From Anaerolineae bacterium (GTDB lineage: Bacteria; Chloroflexota; Anaerolineae; Aggregatilineales; Phototrophicaceae): a DNA stretch of 64,000 nt. Below are positions 1 through 7,884 of this stretch, piece after piece. The stretch covers positions 186,001 through 250,000 of the forward strand of contig JAJEBY010000002.1 in NCBI GenBank assembly GCA_022822305.1. Direction: 5' to 3'. The position numbers and the translations under genes were made by a program. Under the pieces are notes generated by a model that was given only the letters and a program-made list of their open reading frames with translations, was not told where the DNA came from and made no database searches. The first letter of the stretch is position 1. Every line of letters begins with the position of its first letter.

Positions 1-207
1 ACAGCGCTGGAATCGTCCAAAGCGGGGGTCGTCAAGCGGCACGTCGATTATAAGCACACCGCTGCCGGCGCAGATTGGGCAGCGCCTATCGGGATGCTCG
101 GGATCTTTACAGACGACGTCTACTGCCGATTCAAGTGCGTGGGAATCGGCATCAGCTTTTGACGTAATCTTTCCATTTTCCGGAGGTGTACCGCTTGTGT
201 CGCTCAA
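1..207 (-). CDS. DnaC-like helicase-loader ATPase, N-terminal part only
   Basis: Reading leftwards, a frame stays open from about 207 to the window edge, so only the first ~69 codons are present. It contains CPICAGSG followed about 20 residues later by GRFQRC, a Cys-rich N-terminal knob like the zinc-binding segment of DnaC/DnaI-type helicase loaders; the AAA+ ATPase domain would lie outside the window. There is no ATG in frame. A TTG at 205-207 is the best start and gives a ~55-base overlap with the dnaD gene. The order dnaB, dnaD, dnaC-like on one strand supports the assignment: DnaD-type and DnaC-type proteins together load DnaB onto DNA. The family call is inferred from this short stretch and its context. 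Confidence 0.6.
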   Translation of the reverse strand, partial: MSDTSGTPPENGKITSKADADSHALESAVDVVCKDPEHPDRRCPICAGSGVLIIDVPLDDPRFGRFQRC

Positions 208-859
208 GATCTCGTCCAGATTCTTCACCGCGGCGTCCTTCCCGCTGCCAGCTTTCCAGCACTTTGCGAATATACCGCCAATTGCGCGCGTTGCGTTCGA
301 CGGCGTATCGCATGGCGTCTTCGATCCATTCGCAGGGATAGGTCGCTTCGGCCTCTTTAATCGCTTCGGCGATCATGGGCGTGAGCGCGCCGATATTGGC
401 CTCATACAGGCCGTATAATGTTGGCCGAACGGGCAAGATTTCGATCTCATCGCTTGCGACGGGCAGCCAGTCGCCGAGCTCGATTTGACGATGTACGGTT
501 TGTCCGTCTTCGTCGTTGAGCATGAGTATTCGCCGCGTCTGTCCCGCCAGCTCTATCTGTGATTCCAGAAGCGTTCCGCGCGCGATTGCCTTGCTAATGG
601 CGCCTTGAAGCAAATCGCCGGCGGGTTGCGATTGGTCGATTTGAGCGATGCCGCGCATCAAGTTTTCGTCGGCCAGCAACTCAGCCTGACGCAGGTAGCG
701 ATATTCCCCTTCCTTCTGTTCCAATGCCAAGAGGCAAAAGAGCGTCAGCTTCATTTCCGCTAGATCGTCAATCTCCGCAAGCGAGCGGTAGATGTATTCG
801 GCTGGCACCGATAGACGTTTGCGTTGGCTGGCGCGAGAACCCGCTGCTAAGGACTTCAT
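152..859 (-). CDS. DnaD/DnaB-C domain replication initiation protein
   Basis: The product is about 235 aa. Its C-terminal third carries the DnaD-domain signature: LYEANIGAL, then IAEAIKEAE, a WIEDAMRYAVERN helix and WRYIRKVLESW (the YIRxxLxxW element). This domain helps open DNA and recruit helicase during initiation and restart. The N-terminal half is probably a winged-helix region: LKLTLFCLLALEQ-like helices and a charged strand pair. The dnaB stop lies at 865-867, so the genes are coupled. An alternative TTG start at 868 would overlap that stop; the ATG at 859 is preferred. The tail ends in basic residues (KRYTSGKWK). Function follows from family and neighbours. Confidence 0.82.
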   Translation of the reverse strand: MKSLAAGSRASQRKRLSVPAEYIYRSLAEIDDLAEMKLTLFCLLALEQKEGEYRYLRQAELLADENLMRGIAQIDQSQPAGDLLQGAISKAIARGTLLESQIELAGQTRRILMLNDEDGQTVHRQIELGDWLPVASDEIEILPVRPTLYGLYEANIGALTPMIAEAIKEAEATYPCEWIEDAMRYAVERNARNWRYIRKVLESWQREGRRGEESGRDLERHKRYTSGKWKDYVKS

Positions 860-864
860 GTCGG

Positions 865-2232
865 TCAATCCAGATTACTCAAATCAACTTGTCTTATCTC
901 GCCGTCCACGAACTTCATGATAGATTTCTTGAATAGCAGCTCGACCCTGCCGGTGGGACCGTGTCGATGCTTTGACAGGATCACTTCGGCCACATTGGGA
1001 TATTCCACGGAATCCGGGTTATACACTTCGTCGCGGTAAAGAAACAGAACTGCATCGGCATCTTGTTCGATGCTGCCGCTTTCACGCAAGTCGGATAGTT
1101 GCGGGCGTTTGTCCTGACGCTGCTCCACCGCTCGCGACAATTGCGCGGTAGATAATACGGTCACGTTGAGCTCGCGGGCGAGGTCTTTCAGCGAACGGCT
1201 AATATAGCTGATTTCTTGTACGCGATTGTTCTCGTACGCTCTGCCCGCCGACATCAATTGCATATAATCCACGATCACCAGGTCGAGACCGAATTCGTGC
1301 TGGAGACGGCGGCATTTGGTGCGCATTTCAATCGGGGATATCGATGGCGTATCATCAATGAATAGCTTTAGCCCGGACAGCCTGCCGATAGCTTCGGCAA
1401 AACGACTTTGATCTCTGGGATTGAGTTTGGCCGAGCGCAGCTGTTGGATGCTTAGGCCGGTTTCCATGGAAATCAGGCGTTGCACCATTTGCTCCGCGCC
1501 CATTTCCATCGTGAACAACGCCACTCGTTGCCGGTACGTCCGCGCGGCATAAAGCGCGACGGTCAGGACCCAGCTGGTTTTCCCCATGCCAGGTCGCCCG
1601 GCGAAGACGATCAAGTCCGACTTCTGGAAGCCGCCCATCATCTTGTCTAGCTCTTTGAATCCGGTAGGCAAGCCGATGCCGCCTTGGCCGGTCGCAATCA
1701 GCCTTTCCACTTCGTCGTAGTATTCGCTGAGCGCATCCGACAACGAAATAAACTCGCGCCTGATCTGGCTGTTGCTGACTGCGAATAGCGCCTGCTCGGC
1801 GTCGCTGATGACTTTATCGATCTGCAATTCTTCGTTGTGCGCCAGCTCACGAATCTCATCGGATGCCCTCAGCATCTTGCGGCGAATCGACGTGCGCTCG
1901 ACCAGCCTGCCATATACTTCGGCGTGTACCGCGGACGGCGTATTGTTGACCAGGCTCGTCAAATAAGCCTGGCCGCCGACTTCTTCCAAAGTGCCCAAGT
2001 CCTGCAGCTCGCGAGTGAGCGTCACATAGTCAATGGGTTCACGGCGTTCGTGCAGGCGGTGTAGCGCGATCCAAATATATTCGTGTCGCTTGAGGAAAAA
2101 GTCTCCTTCGACGAGAAAGGAGGCGACATTATGGTACGCCTTGGGATCCAGCAGAACGGCGCCCAGCAGCGCCTGTTCCGCTTCCAGGCTGGCGGGCGTA
2201 TGCAAGAACGGTTGAGCCAAATGGCTTTCCAT
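865..2232 (-). CDS. dnaB: Replicative DNA helicase DnaB
   Basis: This is a 455-aa hexameric 5'-3' replicative helicase of the normal family length. The N-terminal DnaB domain begins with TPASLEAEQALLGA (~12-25), followed by the helical linker. The RecA-like motor has a Walker A GRPGMGKT (~212-219), a Walker B LVIVDYMQLM (~318-327) and the late DLRESGSIEQDAD and KHRHGPTG motifs that end DnaB proteins. No intein is present. ATG at 2230-2232 is the start; AGAAAG upstream is a weak ribosome site. It lies between the DUF151 nuclease gene and dnaD on the same strand, forming a replication operon probably driven from the promoter near 2927-2954. Confidence 0.97.
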   Translation of the reverse strand: MESHLAQPFLHTPASLEAEQALLGAVLLDPKAYHNVASFLVEGDFFLKRHEYIWIALHRLHERREPIDYVTLTRELQDLGTLEEVGGQAYLTSLVNNTPSAVHAEVYGRLVERTSIRRKMLRASDEIRELAHNEELQIDKVISDAEQALFAVSNSQIRREFISLSDALSEYYDEVERLIATGQGGIGLPTGFKELDKMMGGFQKSDLIVFAGRPGMGKTSWVLTVALYAARTYRQRVALFTMEMGAEQMVQRLISMETGLSIQQLRSAKLNPRDQSRFAEAIGRLSGLKLFIDDTPSISPIEMRTKCRRLQHEFGLDLVIVDYMQLMSAGRAYENNRVQEISYISRSLKDLARELNVTVLSTAQLSRAVEQRQDKRPQLSDLRESGSIEQDADAVLFLYRDEVYNPDSVEYPNVAEVILSKHRHGPTGRVELLFKKSIMKFVDGEIRQVDLSNLD

Positions 2233-2342
2233 GAGGAACTTTCTGATTTTGTTCGCCTGCGCCTGCGCGATGCATCGCTAGGGCGACTGTCGGCGACAGT
2301 TGACATTGAAGGCTCGCTCAGTTGCGAGGCCGATGGCGGTGA

Positions 2343-2888
2343 CTAGTCTTCTTCGTCGAAATCATCGAGGTTGAGGGTATCGACGAAATCGGCAAAAGCG
2401 CTCAACTTGGTTTCGTCGACCTTCTCAGCATCTTCATCCATTGCCGACAAATCATCACCGTATCCCAGAATCTCCGGTTCGACATTACGGTCTGGCGTGA
2501 TGCCGGCTTTGTCTATCACTTCATGATCCACGAAGATCGGCGCGTTAAGCCGCACTGCCAGCGCGATGGCGTCGCTGGGACGAGAATCAATGTCAATGTT
2601 TTCGCCGTTGACATCAATGCTAATTTGCGCGAAGAAGACATCCTTGCTCAAATTGTTGATATAAATGTGACGAACGCGTCCGCCCATTTGTGTAATCGTG
2701 GCCTTCAGGAGGTCGTGAGTCAGGGGACGCTCTCGCGGCATTCCCTGCAATTCCAAAGTTATGGCCTCGGACTCGAAAGTGCCAATCCATATCGGCAAAT
2801 AGCGGTCGTCATCGGCAGCCCTCAATACAACCAACCGATGTTGCGACATCAAGCTCACCTGGACGCGGTCTACGATCATTTCAATCAT
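2343..2888 (-). CDS. Bifunctional nuclease family protein (DUF151/BFN)
   Basis: The 181-aa product starts with MIEMIVDRVQVS and carries the DUF151 core: YLPIWIGTFESEAI, a PLTHDLL stretch and DIDSRPSDAIALAVR. DUF151 proteins include plant and bacterial nucleases acting on RNA and DNA, and are common in Chloroflexota, Actinobacteriota and Thermotoga. The last ~45 residues are acidic (EDAEKVDE, DDFDEED), as in many members. It is the first gene of the minus-strand operon leading into dnaB with a ~110-base gap. Its link to replication is contextual only. Confidence 0.88.
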   Translation of the reverse strand: MIEMIVDRVQVSLMSQHRLVVLRAADDDRYLPIWIGTFESEAITLELQGMPRERPLTHDLLKATITQMGGRVRHIYINNLSKDVFFAQISIDVNGENIDIDSRPSDAIALAVRLNAPIFVDHEVIDKAGITPDRNVEPEILGYGDDLSAMDEDAEKVDETKLSAFADFVDTLNLDDFDEED

Positions 2889-2926
2889 GGATTTCGGTCA
2901 CTTTGTGTGGATTGAGTTTTGCCATG

Positions 2927-2954
2927 ATTATACACTCAATTTCGCTCACTTCAA
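2927..2954 (-). promoter_or_regulatory. Sigma-70-like promoter for the DUF151-dnaB-dnaD operon
   Basis: On the minus strand, TTGAAG (2954-2949) and a perfect TATAAT (2932-2927) are separated by 16 bases. The -10 box lies 38 bases before the ATG at 2888. This is sequence match only. Confidence 0.5.
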
Positions 2955-3075
2955 CTTTTCGCATAATGATCGCTTGGCATGAAGAGCGCGAATTATCCGC
3001 TGCAAACCGCTGCCGAATCTACACATCCGGCGACATTCTGTCTACACTGCAATCACTGGCGATTCGAGGTTTCAA

Positions 3076-3741
3076 ATGAGATTGCTTCCACTGATTGCGG
3101 TCATGGTCATTGCCGTATCATGCGGATCCGCCGCGGAATCGTACCTTGGTCCAAAGATGCCAAGCGTCGGCTATCGCTATCTAGACCTTGTGACCGAGGA
3201 CGATTTCGACGATCCCGGCGTTTGGAGAAGTTTCGACGGCGGGGCGGACTTGTACATGAATGCGGAAGACGGCGTATATTTGATACGAGTGAATAAACGT
3301 CAATATGTCTGGGTGCAATCGCCATCGCGTCTTCAGGATTCAATCATCGAAGCGGAAGTGCGGCAGCTCTCCGACTTCGATCACAATGCCTTTGGCATCG
3401 CTTGCCGTCTCGACATGGGCAACAGCGGCCGCGGCTATTATTTCTTGATCGGCGGCGACGGCTACTATACTATTCGCTGGAGCAATGGGCGTTCGCTGGA
3501 TGATATCGTCCAGGCCCGTCCGTCCGATGCTATCAATCGTGGACGTGCGGCCAATCGAATCCGCGCCGTTTGCATCGAAGATTATCTGGCGCTGTGGATC
3601 AACGGTCGCTTTGTAGCCGAAGCGCGCGATCAGCGGGCCGCTCACGGCGCCGTCGGCCTGGCGGCGGCGATGAATTATCAAGGGAGGTCTTTGGAAGTCA
3701 GCTTTGACAACTTGAGAATCTGGGATGCCGCGCTCGATTGA
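3076..3741 (+). CDS. Putative lipoprotein with a laminin-G/concanavalin-like domain
   Basis: A 221-aa exported protein. The N-terminus MRLLPLIAVMVIAVSCGS looks like a lipoprotein signal peptide, with Cys16 as the likely lipidated residue although the lipobox (AVSC) is imperfect. The rest reads as one beta-sandwich: strands such as DDFDDPGVWRSF, YLIRV, DSIIEAEVRQL, FGIACRLD, YYFLIGGDGYY and the closing LEVSFDNLRIW, the layout of LamG/DUF1080-like domains that bind sugars. No catalytic residues can be named. GAGG seven bases before the ATG supports the start. It is transcribed away from the DUF151 operon and shares no operon with neighbours. Confidence 0.65.
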   Translation: MRLLPLIAVMVIAVSCGSAAESYLGPKMPSVGYRYLDLVTEDDFDDPGVWRSFDGGADLYMNAEDGVYLIRVNKRQYVWVQSPSRLQDSIIEAEVRQLSDFDHNAFGIACRLDMGNSGRGYYFLIGGDGYYTIRWSNGRSLDDIVQARPSDAINRGRAANRIRAVCIEDYLALWINGRFVAEARDQRAAHGAVGLAAAMNYQGRSLEVSFDNLRIWDAALD

Positions 3742-3855
3742 GCGGCGCGAGGACAAGCTCGTCGCTAGCGTATGCTGGTTCGACAATGCAACTTGCCGCG
3801 CGCGCCCCTCGTATAGTTGCTAGCGAGCAATCAGAGAAGTCGTCAGGAACGATTC

Positions 3856-4710
3856 ATGGGACTGGAAGACACCATAGCGGAAGCCATCGTCATGGCTATG
3901 GACGAGTTGGCGGGCAACCCGCAGTTGGCGGTAGCATCGGCCATGGAATGCGAATCAGTCACGCAATGGATCAATCAGGAGACAACCAAGCTCGCCATTG
4001 TTGGCGGCGCGGAAATGGTCGTTCCGGGATTGCATGCCTTCACGATTCCCACCGGTATCAGTTATCTGCTGCACAAGATGGGGTATGTCAGCTGGGGCAT
4101 TGGCGCGCTCAAGGGCTGCTACGTCATCGAAACGAAAGCTTATTCCGACTTGCGCAATATCCTGGCGCTATGGGCGAATGATACACATTTTGACGCCAGC
4201 CTCATTGAGCATCTGTCGGTTGCGCTGGAGTGCCTGCAATGGACGATGACAGCGGAAGGCCAATCTGCAATGCCCAAGCTGCTGGAGTCATCAACTGACG
4301 AGACGACCCTGCGCAGCTTTCATATCTTGCAGAAGCTGGCGGAGAACTTTGTGGCGGGCGATGAACGCGGCTACAAGGTCGTCGAAGCCATGGTCGGCAC
4401 AGAAGCGGCGGATGCATTGCTGGAGCAGGGCAAAGGCAATGTGCGCCATTTGCATAGCGAGGTCATATTGACGCGCCCGCTGGGACGCAAGGTAAGCTGG
4501 CGCTTGGCCAGCAAACTGGCATCACGCCTGGGGACGCGCATCCCGGCAAAAATGATCGTCGGTTTGGTGCCTGTCGCCGGGGCGATCGCCAACGCATTCC
4601 TCAATGTACGAACGGTTCAGAGCATTACCGTCGCGGCCGAGAAATATTACGATCGTCGCCTGCGCCTCGAGCATCTTCAAGCGGCCGCAGATCAGGTCTC
4701 GGACAGCTAA
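3856..4710 (+). CDS. EcsC-like family protein
   Basis: About 284 aa from ATG 3856, preceded by AGGA at 3845-3848; an upstream TTG at 3817 lacks such a site. Two features recall EcsC proteins: a glycine-rich central hydrophobic segment (GGAEMVVPGLHAF..., ~50-75) and a C-terminal one, MIVGLVPVAGAIANAFLNV, followed by an amphipathic helix (ITVAAEKYYDRR). EcsC proteins are membrane-associated and of poorly known function. The stop abuts the stop of the convergent TIR gene with no base between. The family call comes from pattern and is uncertain. Confidence 0.5.
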   Translation: MGLEDTIAEAIVMAMDELAGNPQLAVASAMECESVTQWINQETTKLAIVGGAEMVVPGLHAFTIPTGISYLLHKMGYVSWGIGALKGCYVIETKAYSDLRNILALWANDTHFDASLIEHLSVALECLQWTMTAEGQSAMPKLLESSTDETTLRSFHILQKLAENFVAGDERGYKVVEAMVGTEAADALLEQGKGNVRHLHSEVILTRPLGRKVSWRLASKLASRLGTRIPAKMIVGLVPVAGAIANAFLNVRTVQSITVAAEKYYDRRLRLEHLQAAADQVSDS

Positions 4711-5580
4711 TCAATTCTTCATTAAGTTTTCGCTGATCTCAAGAACGATGGCTTTGAAAGCTTGACGCGTTGCCGGGCTGTGAAGGTGCTTCAGCGGGAA
4801 GGTGGGACGTCGATCGATGGCGCTTGCGGGCTGACGCGCAGGCTTCGGCAGCAGTCGATTCATCCGCTTCAGCAAGGCGCGGCGCGAACGTTTTGTCTTG
4901 TACTGTGGATGGGCCGCCAGGCGCTTGAAATGCAGTTGCAGCGACGGTGTCTTGGGGTAAGCCCAGATTGAGAAAAGGGTCAGTATACGCCCATCGAGTG
5001 TGATCCGAGCGTGGCAGGCGGGATGCGACTTGCCGCTGAATGCCAGTTCATCGACGTTGCTCCGCGCCCAGTTGAACAGATCGCGCGCGACCTTCGCCGC
5101 GATATCGCCCTGTGGCAACTGTTCGATATAGGGGAAGAAATTGGCTTCGGTCGGAACACTGGACACTTCAGATCGCGCATAATTTGTTGGCCTGACGCCT
5201 GTAAGGCTGATATGCAGGGACTTGGCCAGTGCGGCGGCGCCATCTTCAATGCCTTCGCGACAATCGCAATATTGAATGTTGATCAGATGCAAGGGCAAGC
5301 GCACGTCTTCGACCAAAGCTGTGAACACGGGTTTGCTCAGCTGAAAAGCGAAAAGGCATTCGCGTTCCACCCATACCGATTTCAATGACGCTTTGGAAAG
5401 CACGGTGACCACGGCATCGCAGCGCTCAATCCCTGCCTCAATCTCGCACAGCCAATCGGCGCCGCCCCGGATGTTTTCGAAGTCCACCCAGACCCTGAAT
5501 CCTGCGCGTTTCAGATATTCGACCAGGAAGAGCGTCGATTGATCGTCTTGATTGCTGTGGCTTATGAATACCAGAGGCAT
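4711..5580 (-). CDS. TIR-domain protein with a conserved-looking C-terminal domain
   Basis: About 289 aa from ATG 5580, the only start that places FISHSNQDD at the N-terminus as in TIR domains. The TIR fold spans ~1-130: FISHS (betaA), GFRVWVDFENIRGGADW (BB loop), CDAVVTVLSKASLKS and SVWVERE, where Glu74 occupies the place of the catalytic NADase glutamate of active TIRs. The last ~130 residues form a second domain (ARDLFNWARSNV, LFSIWAY, LQLHFKRL, IDRRPTFPLKHL). It reminds me of a small domain fused to many defence-type proteins, but I cannot name it. The gene starts 7 bases after the acyl-CoA dehydrogenase stop. It could be an antiphage effector or a signalling adaptor. Confidence 0.78.
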   Translation of the reverse strand: MPLVFISHSNQDDQSTLFLVEYLKRAGFRVWVDFENIRGGADWLCEIEAGIERCDAVVTVLSKASLKSVWVERECLFAFQLSKPVFTALVEDVRLPLHLINIQYCDCREGIEDGAAALAKSLHISLTGVRPTNYARSEVSSVPTEANFFPYIEQLPQGDIAAKVARDLFNWARSNVDELAFSGKSHPACHARITLDGRILTLFSIWAYPKTPSLQLHFKRLAAHPQYKTKRSRRALLKRMNRLLPKPARQPASAIDRRPTFPLKHLHSPATRQAFKAIVLEISENLMKN

Positions 5581-5587
5581 AGCAGGG

Positions 5588-6778
5588 CTATCCGACGGCC
5601 GCCCCATATCGCTTGATGACATCGCGCGCGACCACCATGCGATGCACCTCCGACGCGCCATCGTAGATGCGGAAGGCTCGAGCCTTCTCATACCAGGTTG
5701 AAAGGGGCAAATCTCTTGAGATGCCTCTGCCGCCGCAAATCTGAACACATCGATCCAAGACGCGATCGACGGTTTCCGCGACCTGGACTTTGGCGATCGA
5801 CGTTTCGACCCGCGCTTGCTCGCCCTGCGCCAGCCGCCAAGCCGCCTCGTGTATCAGCAGCCGGCCCATCTTCAATTCCATCTCTGAATCAGCCAGCATC
5901 CACTGCACAGCCTGATGCGTGGTCAAGGCGCCACCGAAGGCTTCCCGTTCCGCTGCGTAGGCAGTGGCGATTTCAAGCGCGCGTTGGGCGATTCCGGTCC
6001 AGCGCATGCAATGTGTCAGTCGGGCGGGACCCAGCCGAGACTGCGCCAGCATAAACCCCTGACCCTCGCCGCCGAGGATGGCGCTTTCCGGCAGGCGCAG
6101 ATTGTCGAAGCGGATTTCCACGTGTCCGCCGAAGTCCTTGCTGCCCATCACCGGCACATCGCGCAAAATATTGATGCCCGGCGTGTCGCGCGGCGCCAGG
6201 AACTGCGTGCAGCCTTGATATGGGTGCACATCGCTGTTGGTCACCGCCATGATGATGAAGAAATCAGCGATTTCGCCGTTGCTGTTCAACCACTTATGCC
6301 CATTGATGACCCAGTCGTCAACATCTTTGTCTGCGCGCGTCTTTATCATGCGCGGATCACTGCCCGCGCCGGGCGGCGGTTCCGTCATCGAGAATGCCGA
6401 AAAAGTCTCGCCTTTCGCCAGCGGCGCCAGGTATCGTTCGATCTGCTCTTCATTGGCCCAATTGTGCAGCAGGTGCATATTGCCTTCGTCAGGGGCGGCG
6501 CAATGAATAGCCAGGGGACCGAGCAGACTGCGTCCCGCCGCTTCAAATACAGGCACGATTTCCTGAATGTTCAAGCCCATCCCGCCCCATGCCTTGGGCA
6601 TGGTCGGCGCCCACAAGTTGGCGGCCTTCGCCTTCGAGCGCAATTCCTGCAGCATGTCGTTGGTCAGCAGAGCGCCCGTGCGCAGCAGTTCGCTTTCTAC
6701 CGGTATGACCTCATTATCGACGAATTGTCGCACGCGTTGGGCGACTAGATTTACATGTCGAGGAATCTCGAATTCCAT
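5588..6778 (-). CDS. Acyl-CoA dehydrogenase
   Basis: The 396-aa product oxidises acyl-CoA thioesters using FAD and an electron-transfer flavoprotein. Recognisable segments are the N-terminal helical domain, FSAFSMTEPPPGAGSDP (FAD/substrate loop), VINGHKWLNSNGEIAD and the C-terminal CVQICGGRGIS and FRIYDGASEVHR. At the usual catalytic Glu position (YEG) the protein has Asp (IYDG), typical of the ACAD10/11-like subfamily, so the substrate may be hydroxylated or branched. It lies just upstream of the TIR gene on the same strand, perhaps cotranscribed. A divergent nucleoside hydrolase gene lies beyond its start. Confidence 0.93.
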   Translation of the reverse strand: MEFEIPRHVNLVAQRVRQFVDNEVIPVESELLRTGALLTNDMLQELRSKAKAANLWAPTMPKAWGGMGLNIQEIVPVFEAAGRSLLGPLAIHCAAPDEGNMHLLHNWANEEQIERYLAPLAKGETFSAFSMTEPPPGAGSDPRMIKTRADKDVDDWVINGHKWLNSNGEIADFFIIMAVTNSDVHPYQGCTQFLAPRDTPGINILRDVPVMGSKDFGGHVEIRFDNLRLPESAILGGEGQGFMLAQSRLGPARLTHCMRWTGIAQRALEIATAYAAEREAFGGALTTHQAVQWMLADSEMELKMGRLLIHEAAWRLAQGEQARVETSIAKVQVAETVDRVLDRCVQICGGRGISRDLPLSTWYEKARAFRIYDGASEVHRMVVARDVIKRYGAAVG

Positions 6779-6866
6779 AGGCGTCGTCTTTGACTTGTCG
6801 AAATCACATTAAGCCGAAAGTATACCATATTGCGGGCGTCGCGTTCGCCCGGGATGCGCAGTGAGA

Positions 6867-6895
6867 TTGCGGTTGGCGAAATCGTCTCCTATACT
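6867..6895 (+). promoter_or_regulatory. Candidate promoter of the nucleoside hydrolase gene
   Basis: TTGCGG (6867-6872) and TATACT (6890-6895) are 17 bases apart and lie 28 bases before the ATG at 6924. Confidence 0.4.
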
Positions 6896-6923
6896 TCCAC
6901 AAAATCAGGCGAGAGGGATACGC

Positions 6924-7847
6924 ATGCGCAAGTTCGTCATTGATACCGATACTGCTTCCGATGACGCCGTGGCGCTGGTCATGGCGCTGCAGCATCCGGA
7001 GATTGATGTGCGCGCAATCACAGTCGTCGCCGGCAATGTGCCGCTGGGGCAAGCCGTGCAGAACGCGCTTTATACCGTGGAGCTTTGCGCTGCTGATACG
7101 CCGGTATTTGTCGGTTGTGACAAGCCGCTGCTGCGTGGTCTGGAAACGGCTGAAGACGTGCATGGCAACGACGGCATGGGCGATATCGGTCTGCCGTTAC
7201 ACGGTCGCCAGCCGGCATCTGGCCATGCCGTCGATAGCCTGCGGTCGGTGATCCGGGCAAACGCGGGCGATATCACACTGGTCACGCTGGGCCCGCTAAC
7301 CAATGTCGCGCTGGCGCTCTCGCTGGAACCGGACTTGGCCGATTGCGTCGAGCGCTGTTATGTCATGGGCGGCATCGGTTCCGGACATGGCAACGTCACG
7401 CCGACGGCTGAATTCAATATCTGGGTCGATCCGGAAGCGGCGAGAATCGTCTACGAATCGGGCATGCCGATCACCATGGTGGGTTGGGATATCTCCTGGA
7501 AATACGCCACTTTTGATGCAAAGCAAGCTGAGGACATCCGCGGAATCGGCACGCCGCTCGCGCAATTCGTAGTGGATATCCAGTCGACGCTTACAGAGTA
7601 CGCGATTGAAGAATCGCATCTGCCGGGATTCGACCTGCCCGATCCAATTACCATGGCTGTGGCGATCGATCCTTCTATCGCCGAGTATCACGACTATCGC
7701 GTCGATGTCACCACCGGCGACGGTCTGGAGCGTGGCATTACCGTTGTCGATGTCTTGGGCGCGACAGGCAATCCGCCGCAGATTCGTGTGGCTGTTAGCG
7801 CTGATCGCGAGGCCTTCGTTGCCATGCTCAAGCAATTGGTCGCTTGA
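6924..7847 (+). CDS. Inosine-uridine nucleoside hydrolase family protein
   Basis: A 307-aa enzyme that cleaves the N-glycosidic bond of ribonucleosides. Its N-terminus has the calcium-binding DTDTASDDAVAL motif (DxDxxxDD), followed by VAGNVPLGQA, the TLGPLTNVALAL helix and the C-terminal DPITMAVAID stretch with the last metal/sugar-contacting Asp. The start is ATG 6924, preceded by GAGAGGG; a GTG at 6861 would add a non-conserved tail. It is a single-gene unit: promoter before, terminator after. Confidence 0.93.
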   Translation: MRKFVIDTDTASDDAVALVMALQHPEIDVRAITVVAGNVPLGQAVQNALYTVELCAADTPVFVGCDKPLLRGLETAEDVHGNDGMGDIGLPLHGRQPASGHAVDSLRSVIRANAGDITLVTLGPLTNVALALSLEPDLADCVERCYVMGGIGSGHGNVTPTAEFNIWVDPEAARIVYESGMPITMVGWDISWKYATFDAKQAEDIRGIGTPLAQFVVDIQSTLTEYAIEESHLPGFDLPDPITMAVAIDPSIAEYHDYRVDVTTGDGLERGITVVDVLGATGNPPQIRVAVSADREAFVAMLKQLVA

Positions 7848-7862
7848 TTGATTCGGCGCCAA

Positions 7863-7884
7863 CCGATCAAGGATCGGCGTTTTT
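7863..7884 (+). terminator. Intrinsic terminator after the nucleoside hydrolase gene
   Basis: The stem CCGATC / GATCGG with an AAG loop (7863-7877) is followed by CG and five T residues (7880-7884). It separates two convergent genes. The stem is short (6 bp). Confidence 0.6.

Noticed and set aside
6811..6830. TATACT on the minus strand before the acyl-CoA dehydrogenase gene as a promoter.
   Set aside because: No acceptable -35 hexamer at 16-18 bases; left unlisted as too weak.
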